Source: Hyaloscypha bicolor E (lineage: Eukaryota; Ascomycota; Leotiomycetes; Helotiales; Hyaloscyphaceae). Taken from it: a stretch of DNA of 64,000 nt. Below the pieces are notes generated by a model that was given only the letters and a program-made list of their open reading frames with translations, did not search any database and was not told the DNA's origin. The stretch covers positions 1,302,001 to 1,366,000 of the forward strand of contig NW_020194691.1 in NCBI RefSeq assembly GCF_002865645.1. Reading direction: 5' to 3'. Position 1 is the first letter of the stretch. Each line of letters starts with the position of its first letter. Made by a program: the position numbers and the translations under genes. Positions 56,974-64,000 of this stretch are shown here, one piece after another.

Positions 56974-57266
56974 TGACCCTAAGCCCCCTCGCAAGCTCGG
57001 GAGTAACCCGAACCTTCCTAGCCCGTATAGCTTATAGCCTATATATATGCAGAGCATAAGGAGAGCATATGCAGAGTATAAGGAAAGCATATGCCTAAAA
57101 TATAATGGCCACAAAACCTATTCATTTGCTCGGCTAGCTGTCTCGCTTCCTTAAGCGATACTATGGTTCAGCTAAATAAACGAGCATATGCAGAGTTTGA
57201 TAATATAGTTCAACTAAAACCCCAAATACGGGACAACAGAGATCAATATCCACAGAAAGCGAGGCA

Positions 57267-57374
57267 ATGTGTTACTTGGTAGAAGTGTACTGCAAAATAT
57301 GGAGTACCGACTCTTGCTTGAGCGTTGCGCACACCTCATATTGTAGAGGAATGCGACCTGTCCGGTCTTACTAG
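57267..57374 (+). CDS. Short Met-Cys-Tyr mini-ORF, possibly frameshifted
   Basis: MCYLVEVYCKIWSTDSCLS then 16 more residues to a TAG; the opening copies that of the 57-residue protein at 55637 (MCYYFIVYCKEC). Shifting one base near 57318 opens a longer frame with more Cys (VEECDLSG ... GVCRDV), so this may be a damaged paralogue. It begins just outside the repeat block. Confidence 0.3.
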   Translation: MCYLVEVYCKIWSTDSCLSVAHTSYCRGMRPVRSY

Positions 57375-57936
57375 CCACGAATTGAAGAGGGAAGGAGTGT
57401 GTCGGGATGTGTGAGAAGTGTCTCCGGCCGGCAAAGCTTTCCGCGGAAGCACTCGAATTAAGGGAAGAGGGATTGTGGAATGATAAGACTTCATACCCTT
57501 TAGTATTGGGTAGAACTCCGGGATAGGAAGATAAATTGCTTAATCGATGAGCTTTTACAAATACCACTCCTGCCCCCTCGTTGATGTGATTCAAGAAAGT
57601 GAAAAGTGTTATATCATGTTATTTTACTCTCTCCTCCAAGTCCCCTTGTCCCGTCCGCGAAATCCCCCTCCACTTTGTTTTGGAAGAATATATGAGTCAA
57701 AGGATATGCTTTTGTGAATGACTTACCAGTGATATCCAAAAAAAAAAAACAAAAAAACAACAACAACAAGTGTATAAAATCCTCTCGCTTCTTTTGGCCT
57801 TCCCACGCACTCAGCTAGCCAACTTCATCCCTTGAACATTTAACAAACGCAAAAACCCAAGTAAGCCAGAGTAGATTCAAAGTCAAGTCCACCAGACAAC
57901 AAGACCGCCATCTACCCACACAGCGGAGGAAAGAAT
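57375..57936. other. Intergenic with A-rich tract and TATA box
   Basis: An A-run broken by C (57738-57770) precedes TATAAA at 57773-57778. This is probably the promoter of the mini-gene at 57937. Confidence 0.4.
57773..57778 (+). promoter_or_regulatory. TATA box of the 57937 mini-gene
   Basis: TATAAA in AAGTGTATAAAATCCTCTC, 164 bp before the ATG. The surrounding GTGTATAAA and CT-rich start resemble the box before 55637. Confidence 0.45.
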
Positions 57937-58098
57937 ATGTGTCGACGTCATATGCATTGCAAGGCGGAGGATGAGTGGGCTCGTGAATACCACGCAGAGT
58001 CTTTTGCATTGCCCTCGTATCCTCGGAGCCATCCTCCTCCAGAAGAACTTATACATGAGGAGCGAGTGTATGGGTTAAGAAGTGTGGAAATCGTTTGA
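57937..58098 (+). CDS. Met-Cys mini-protein, 53 residues
   Basis: MCRRHMHCKAEDEWAREYHA, then a Pro-rich middle (YPRSHPPPEELIHEE) and end RVYGLRSVEIV. A neighbouring frame continues with a Cys-x2-Cys pair (KKCGNRLKDL ... WCGKCEKPP) to a stop at ~58194, so the native protein may be longer with a frameshift or small intron near 58070. Function unknown. Confidence 0.4.
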   Translation: MCRRHMHCKAEDEWAREYHAESFALPSYPRSHPPPEELIHEERVYGLRSVEIV

Positions 58099-58409
58099 AG
58101 GATCTGGAATCGTCGAAACGCCTTGAGTGGTGCGGGAAGTGTGAGAAGCCTCCGATTCATGGCCCAGTTCGGCAGTTAATTAACCACTGAAGCAGTGGCG
58201 ATCCTGAGCTGAATCCTGAAAGAATACGACAGGAACTACCTACTGTGCGGGAAAGAGGAGTAACGGTGGAGAGGGGTGGATGTGGAGACAAGTAGAGAGG
58301 TTGAGATAAGGCGTTGATCTCAAGTTGTCTCTTCATTGGCGTGATTGGAGGGAAGTGAGACCGCGATACATGGAAATGTAATCTGGGATATCACTGCGTT
58401 CCAATACTT
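58099..58409. other. Intergenic, no gene seen
   Basis: 3' regions of the mini-gene and of the glycine-rich gene, which converge. Confidence 0.35.
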
Positions 58410-59016
58410 TTACCATCTTCCTCCAGGACCTTCTTGTCCTCCTGGCCCCCCTGGTCCGCCTCGTCCACGAAATCCCCCTCCACCTTGATTGCCTCCGGGT
58501 CCTCCACCTCCAGGGCCCTCAAAGCTACCTTGTGGGCCACCGAATCCACCCCCGCCATGATGCTCTCCAGGTCCTCCAAATCCACCTTGTTGACCTCCAA
58601 AGCCCCCGCCTCCATAATGTCTTTGTTCACCACCTGGCCCCCCAAATCCGCCACTGAATCCACCCCCACCTGGTCCACCATAATGTTGAGGTCCCCCTGG
58701 TCCGCCGAAACCTCCCTGGTGATGCTGCTGTTGATTTTCATGGTGTTGTAATTTGCCTAATAGACCGCGGAATCCGGGGTTTGAGGAGTTGTGTTGCTGT
58801 TGTGGAGGGCCATTCTAATGAATATTAGCAAGGAGAAAAGGCCGAGGGGGGACAAGAAAGACGTACATAATTCTGCTAAGGTGGGCCGTAATTTTGTTGT
58901 CTATAACCTTGTTGGTCATAGTTCTGCTGTTCGTAGCCCTGTTGTCCTTGGCCAGAATGGGTTTTCTTCTCGACTTGCTCTTCCACTTTGTGGATGATTT
59001 TGTCGATGAGCGTCAT
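58410..59016 (-). CDS. Glycine-rich protein with an in-frame TAG in exon 1
   Basis: Exons 59016-58867 and 58814-58410 on the minus strand (intron 52 nt) give 185 codons. It opens with an amphipathic, charged segment (MTLIDKIIHKVEEQVEKK), then Gln/Tyr repeats (QGYEQQNYDQQGYRQQNY). Exon 2 encodes Gly/Phe/Gln-rich repeats such as GGFGGPGE, GGGGFGGPQ and RGRGGPGGPGG. One codon, at 58876-58878, is TAG where CAG (Gln) is expected from the repeat; the exon then continues QNY to a perfect donor. The gene is therefore either a fresh nonsense allele, read through, or affected by a base error. Low-complexity Gly/Gln/Tyr content is typical of RNA-granule or shell-like proteins (inference). Confidence 0.6.
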
Positions 59017-59705
59017 CTTGGCTCTCTGATCTGATGATATATGATAAAGGAACCGACGAAACCAAGATGAAAAGATTGGATAGGATAGAGAGTTGAAGTG
59101 ATGATGCGTATTGATGAGATGTGCAAACCGGAAAAATAGAAAAGTCCTTGGATCTTCATCAACCTTTATGCATCCTCTGCCAAGGTGAATCGCAAATCTG
59201 GGAGGATGACCATGCCATTGCCCTACGTCAGGAGCCGCAATCCTCAGCCCTTGCCACGCAATGTCGTCGCGTTGCCAAGAGAAACTTAGATCTCGGTCCC
59301 GGTTCCTGGATCAAGAGCTATTTTCAGCGTCCACTTCGCTCCATTCTTCCCAAAATTGCATCTTAAGCGAACGGAAATAACAGAGTCAAATCCGCGATAT
59401 AGACTCCACCACCCAATTCTTAATTATATCGTTAGATTTCCAGTTTAATTGATATGACAAATTGGGCTATTAGTTTGGCCCATATAGATCGCATGTTAGA
59501 TATGGGTTGATTTTGAGCAACGATTGCCGGCCAGCAGACGAAAAAAAAACGCATATAAGTCGGGCGTACTTGGAGAACTCACTGCAATTTTAGCACCGTC
59601 AAGGCGATTGCCACTTCTCGCTAAACTTTCCCCTTTCGCCTCCACATCCTTGAAATTTCAACCTCACGTGCACTCTCCATCACCAACTCAACCCCAAAAT
59701 CCAAC
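59017..59705. promoter_or_regulatory. Divergent promoter region, glycine-rich gene / HPM1
   Basis: 689 bp between divergent start codons. No gene seen. Confidence 0.4.
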
Positions 59706-60785
59706 ATGTCAACATTCAGCTTCTCCTTCTCAGGAGATGACATAGAAGAAGACTCCCCAAATCCCACTGCCGAGATCGAGGAAAGAAAGCATGTCGCTGA
59801 GTCGGGCACCCTCCAACGCCCCTCGCCTTCAGTCTCATCAGCGTTCCCCATTTCCGGGCAGCCACTGCTACCACCCAAGTTATGCTCTCCCACCGATCTC
59901 TTAGCAACGCTACCGTCGAAAATTGCGTACAGTACGCTGAGAATTAAGCTCGATGACGGAAGCGAGGTGAAGATTCCCAGGAGGGAACTGTGGGATGTTA
60001 GGGTACAGCTTATGGCGGAAGATGAGGGCAGCGGGGAGGGCATGGTGGGGCTAGGCAAAGATGATGTGAAGACTGGAGTGTATGAAGGTGGGTTCAAGAG
60101 CTGGGAGAGTAGTGTCGATGTTGTGAGGGTTTTGGCTTCCCGGCCGGAGCATTGGGCGTTCGGAGGAAAGGTGTTGGAGCTCGGATGTGGGACTGCTTTG
60201 CCGACACTTGCAGTTTTGCAGTGGGTGTTGAAGATCAGAGATGAAGGTGCAGAGGGGAAAGGATTGAGTTTGGGACTGGCGGATTATAACTCGAGTGTGT
60301 TGCAGCTTGTTACGTTACCGAATTTGATGTTGTCTTGGGCACAAGTCACGAGGACGGAGGGATGGGAGGAGGAAGGGGAGCTGGAGATTGATGAGGATCT
60401 TATAGATGCTTTCCTGGCATCTCTAAGGAATGTGAACCTTACGCTGTCTTTCTTCTCTGGAGCTTGGGGCCCGGAGCTTGTCAGGTTGGTAGGAGAAAAT
60501 ATGAGGTCAGTCTCCAGCCAGATTACGATCATTGGCGCGGAAACGATATACTCACCGTTCGCTCTGAAATCCTTCGCGGAAACTCTTCTGGGTCTGATGG
60601 CTTCGATGGATGGGGAAAAAAAGACAGCCTTAGTGGCAGCAAAGAAGGTCTACTTTGGAGTTGGTGGATCGATGGAGGACTTCTGCGAGATGGTCAGAGC
60701 TAAAGGTGCTCTTGTTGGACAGATCAGAGAAGAATCTGATGGAGTGAGGAGAGCGGTGGTCGAGGTGAAAATGACTGGATCTTGA
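59706..60785 (+). CDS. HPM1: Protein-histidine N-methyltransferase Hpm1 (METTL18-like)
   Basis: A single exon, 359 residues. An N-terminal disordered stretch is followed by the family hallmark TGVYEGGFKSWESSVDVVRV, then the SAM-binding motif KVLELGCGTALPTLAVLQW at ~156-172, the post-motif LADYNSSVLQLVTLPN, and the IIGAETIYSP block. In yeast, Hpm1 methylates a histidine of ribosomal protein Rpl3 and affects 60S assembly; METTL18 is the human counterpart. It is cytosolic and possibly nuclear. All core motifs appear intact. Confidence 0.88.
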   Translation: MSTFSFSFSGDDIEEDSPNPTAEIEERKHVAESGTLQRPSPSVSSAFPISGQPLLPPKLCSPTDLLATLPSKIAYSTLRIKLDDGSEVKIPRRELWDVRVQLMAEDEGSGEGMVGLGKDDVKTGVYEGGFKSWESSVDVVRVLASRPEHWAFGGKVLELGCGTALPTLAVLQWVLKIRDEGAEGKGLSLGLADYNSSVLQLVTLPNLMLSWAQVTRTEGWEEEGELEIDEDLIDAFLASLRNVNLTLSFFSGAWGPELVRLVGENMRSVSSQITIIGAETIYSPFALKSFAETLLGLMASMDGEKKTALVAAKKVYFGVGGSMEDFCEMVRAKGALVGQIREESDGVRRAVVEVKMTGS

Positions 60786-62342
60786 GGGTCTCGGATCAAC
60801 CAATGGATGAAGTCGTATGCAAGGGGCTCCGACGGATATGCAAGAACATGCAAGGCTGTCAACGAGGCTTGAACAGAAGGCTGCAGATGCTTGTCGACGC
60901 CCGAAAGCCATGAGAGAAATTACAATTGTTGAGCAGACCACCGATACAGCTCAAGAAACGATCGTACTTGGTTTCAATCACCTCGATCACGGAAATGTCC
61001 TCGAGCACAGCCTCGCTCTGAACATGACGCAAGGCTGCCTTTCCCATCAACCAAAACACCAATAACAGTCCCTTTGTTTAGCCAGGGATCCTAGGAATTA
61101 AACGTGTTGGGCGTGCCAATCTTGGAGATGAGTGGCGGTTGTGCAATCTGGATGCTAAATGCAGTGTCGACTCTGAATCCTTTTTTAAGGTGAAGCACGT
61201 GGCCTTCTACGGCAAGCAGTTCAACACCTCTAGAAACTTAAAATTTCTCGTTACGAAATTATTCTTCACACCAAGGTTTCCAAGAAGACAGTGGGAACCC
61301 CAAAGAGGATGGTGAGTACAAATGCATCACGGTGTGTTCTCGCGAGTACACCCATCGCGTCAATTCAGCCCAATTACTTCTTCTCAAAATAAACTTTCAC
61401 AAACTCTATCGTCTCCTAAAGACTTTCACAGACTAAGATGTCAAGCTTTCAAGAATATAACGATTATCAAATTCAATGTGCTAATTGGACGGCGCTTGAA
61501 GTGGCGGGACAACAATCGATCTATGCCGTCTGACCAAGCACTGTTTCGTCCAGTTACATTCTTCCCTTCTCTGGCAAGGATATCAATTATTAGTGACGAT
61601 GGAAAGTTGTTGCCAATATGTGCTTCTCCTTTACTGCCTATGAATCAACTTTATTCTTCTTCCCCTTGGCCGGTTCTTTGGTAAAAGAGGTAGTCCCCCC
61701 TGAAGACCTGGTCTGAAAAGGGCAAGCTGACTAGCAAGGTCTGTTTCCCTATTTCGGCAGGAATTGCAGTCAGTATCATAATGTAACAATTAGCTTTGAT
61801 ACTAATTATAATTTTCAAGGAACTTTAGCACGGAAAATGGCTTATAAAAGGGAGAGTGACTCGTGAGCTTTGCGTTTTTGTTCCACGCTGTGCCTTTGCG
61901 CTGCTCGGTTTTCACTTTCAAAGCCTCCTTCGGCTCACCTTTGAAAGCCCTTCTTAATTTTCGTTGCACATCGCACAATGGCGACAAGCCAGCTCGGACC
62001 ACAACCTCCCCCGGCTCACCTTTGAAAGTCTTTTTCAGTTCAGCTTTCATTGCACATTGCACCCCTGAAATCAGCCTTGGGACATTGAGTTTGGCCAATG
62101 TCGAGTCAATTTCACTTTCATCCTCAAGTGAATGGTTGTTTTCAACCTTTTGTTGCACATGGTCTCAATGTTCCAGAGTCTCCTGGTACAATGAGCTCTC
62201 ATTTGAAATTTTCGCAGGCAATCCGGTTGCACATCGTGTACAGTTCATTGTACCAAATTCCTTTCGGAGATTGAGATTCATTCATTTCCATTTCCGCAAT
62301 GCCAGAGATGAGCCTTATTCCAGCCCAGTCACGCCACGCTCA
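60786..62342. other. Convergent intergenic region with a small repeat
   Basis: No supported gene over 1.56 kb. An imperfect direct repeat starting GGCTCACCTTTGAAAG occurs at ~61930 and ~62021, each followed by TTGCACAT or TTGCACATCGCAC-like text. On the minus strand the same repeat gives the peptide motif FKGEPxE twice within an open frame of 118 codons (61802-62158). Confidence 0.45.
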
Positions 62343-64000
62343 TCACTTCGCCTTCTTCCCACCAGCTTTCTTCCACTCACTACCACGCTTGGCACCTCTT
62401 GTCCTCGGCTTTCCCTTCTTCTTTCCGCCGCCACTGCCACCTAACTTTAGATCTCGCGGTTTGCCACTCTTAGAGCTAGCCCTATATCCCTCGAACACGA
62501 TGCTTTCTGGAGTTCTCATTGCACCGGCAGCTCCTTTCGCTCCTTCCACTTTTCTACCCTCGCTAGTTCCCCGTTCTTCCCCCCCGTCACCCCGTTTTCC
62601 AATTGTAGTCCCGTTCGCTCCACTCTTGAATTGCGCAGCTGCCGCTTTGCCAAGCAATTTGCTCGCACGACCTTTGAAAGAAGAGACCTCAGGGGCCACT
62701 CTCGGGTTGTAGCCACCGAGTTGAGTCTTCTGACCTGGCTTGGCGTTCTTCGAAGGACCCGTGCGTGATGCAGATGCGAGGGCAGTCTTACGGACTGCTT
62801 TGGCGCGGACAACACGCAAGACGCGGGGAAGCATGGGTGGGTACTTCTTCTCGTTGAAGAGGAGCGCTGCTTCTACCGCGTTTGGATCCTACATTTTGTT
62901 AGCTTGACAAGCATGTTTGATATCGAGGGAACTGACCTCGAACTGCACATAAGCAAATCCTTTTCCGACCCTCGTCTTTTCGTCTCGGACTACACGCACA
63001 CTTTCAACAACCCCAGCTTTGCTGAATTGTCGCCACAGGCCTTCTTCGATATCTGAAGGGATCTTGGAGCGCTTCCGCTCATTTTCACCGCCTTGATCGA
63101 GAAGACTTTCATCATCTACGAACCCAAGATTTCCGACGAAGACACAGCGTCTGTGATCTGTTTTGGCGGGATGGGCCACCTCGTCAACACGTAGGTGTCG
63201 GTCCAGAACTACGGTTCCATTGAGGCGTTTGGCTGCTTCTCGTGCGGCATAAGCGGTGGAATAAACAACGTAGGCATTTGTGCTTTTCGTAGTTGCTGCC
63301 ATGAGATCCTTCTTTGCGAAGGCGGCTTTCTTTGGGAGGGCAGTAGCGTATGCTGTTGAGCGGAAACGGAGCGACTCGACTTTGTGTGGGGGTTTGCCTT
63401 CTGGAGGCGCAGGAAGAGAGGGAAGGAATGAGGCCATATGCGCGAGGAGCGTCTTTTTCGCGGATTTGGAGGAGATAGCGAGAGTTGAAACGTTGGCTAG
63501 AAAGACAGTTCGGTTTGCCTTCTCGACCTCGACGGCGTCTTTGCTTGGAGCCAGAGACTCGTGCAGAGGGACATCCAGTGGCGGTTCTCTTCCCGAGATG
63601 GGCCCCTTTTCTAATTCCCCTTCGTCGAGATCTTCCGATTCCTCTGACATATCCGGGTCTTGTTCGGCCATCAATCTCTGACGCTTCAGCCTCCTCTCAG
63701 TTCGACGTTCCTCTTCTTCTTTCTCATCCTCCTCTGCCAACTTCTGCATGTATTTCCCCTCCAAATCGTCCTCGACTGCCTTTCTCTTTCGTTTCCGTTC
63801 CGGCATTGAAGCTTCAATAATCTTGTCCAACGCTGGCTCCTCGTCCGAGTCGTTGGAGTCCTGCTCCGGCTCTTCATTTTCTGATAGATCTGCAATATCC
63901 ACATCCTCTAAGTCCTCATCCACACTACTCAATTCAACATCGTCTCCCGCATCGGAGCCAACACCCTCCTCAGATTCATCATCCGATTCTTCTCGAGGAA
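62343..64000 (-). CDS. NOP12: Nucleolar RRM protein Nop12 (5' end beyond the window)
   Basis: Exons 62888-62343 and (64000 onward)-62937 on the minus strand; intron 62889-62936 (48 nt). The frame stays open to the window edge with an acidic N-terminus (EESDDESEEG ...), so the start codon lies outside. A first RRM begins at RTVFLANVSTLAISSKSAKK; the second has RNP2 CVFVGNLGF and RNP1 VGKGFAYVQF. The C-terminus is Lys/Arg/Gly-rich (GGKKKGKPRTRG). The layout of acidic N-terminus, basic linker, two RRMs and basic tail matches Nop12, needed for 5.8S/25S pre-rRNA processing at low temperature in yeast. At least 536 residues are in view. Confidence 0.87.

Larger units (their letters stand above)
56451..57215. 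mobile_element. AT-rich repeat block with interleaved inverted repeats (MITE-like)
   Basis: A perfect 25-bp inverted repeat (TAGCTGAACCATAGTATCGC and 5 more bases) lies at 56451-56475 and, reversed, at 57150-57174; TA at both outer ends fits a Tc1/mariner-type target duplication, giving a ~720 bp non-coding element. A second motif (AGTTGAACCATATTAT) occurs at 56474, reversed at 56518-56533 and reversed again at 57198-57215 (one mismatch), so the two repeat families interleave rather than nest. Inside are diverged ~113-bp tandem units and many AGCATATGC palindromes. No transposase is present. Confidence 0.6.

Noticed and set aside
62299..62712. Plus-strand frames over the 3' part of NOP12
   Set aside because: Antisense shadows of the Lys/Arg/Gly-rich tail.
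1..64000. CRISPR array, bacterial operons or riboswitches
   Set aside because: Spliceosomal introns and fungal gene families throughout; no regular spaced repeats of CRISPR type.

Overview
The window is chromosomal DNA of a filamentous ascomycete, most consistent with a Leotiomycetes-type genome. The signs are short GT-AG introns (mostly 46-103 nt, several splitting very short first exons), compact divergent gene pairs, HET and Clr5/TPR genes, a Zn(II)2Cys6 regulator, a Tc1/mariner copy that looks mutated by RIP (repeat-induced point mutation), and a tyrosine-recombinase element of Crypton size. The organism assignment is inference from gene content.

Layout. (1) 1-14384: one very large gene of the fungal DUF6606/DUF3638/DUF3645 P-loop family (about 3,165 residues in the window). 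It is cut in two by a roughly 4.2 kb insertion at about 1539-5695. The insertion encodes a four-exon, 923-residue tyrosine recombinase fused to a C-terminal zinc-finger array. It carries five copies of the palindrome AAAGTACTTT, which I saw nowhere else in the window. (2) 14400-15481: a decayed Tc1/mariner copy with ~95 bp terminal inverted repeats, 15 bp behind the big gene's stop codon. (3) 16.6-24.9 kb: an unknown nuclear-looking protein, an alpha/beta hydrolase, NSA2 and mitochondrial bL21m as a divergent pair, and an MFS transporter. (4) 24.9-28.2 kb: a long stretch without a gene I can support. (5) 28.2-31.3 kb: PSO2/SNM1 crosslink-repair nuclease. (6) 32.3-44.4 kb: a frameshifted membrane-anchored unknown, a broken HET gene, ribosomal P2 and uS19, decayed gene remnants with a second HET fragment, and an intact Clr5-TPR gene. 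(7) 45.9-53.6 kb: NUFIP1-like CCCH protein and RPC25 as a divergent pair, then CYS3 and a Zn2Cys6 regulator as another. (8) 54.3-59.0 kb: a secreted double-psi beta-barrel protein, three tiny Met-Cys mini-genes, an AT-rich repeat block with interleaved inverted repeats, and a glycine-rich protein with an in-frame TAG. (9) 59.7-64.0 kb: HPM1 histidine methyltransferase and NOP12, which runs off the window end.

How the genes relate. An unusual share of the intact genes serve ribosome production: NSA2, bL21m, P2, uS19, NUFIP1-like, RPC25, HPM1 and NOP12. The interspersed accessory DNA holds selfish elements and decaying self/non-self recognition genes (HET, possibly HeLo-like, Clr5-TPR). All exon boundaries were read by eye from splice consensus and reading frame; none is supported by transcript data here.
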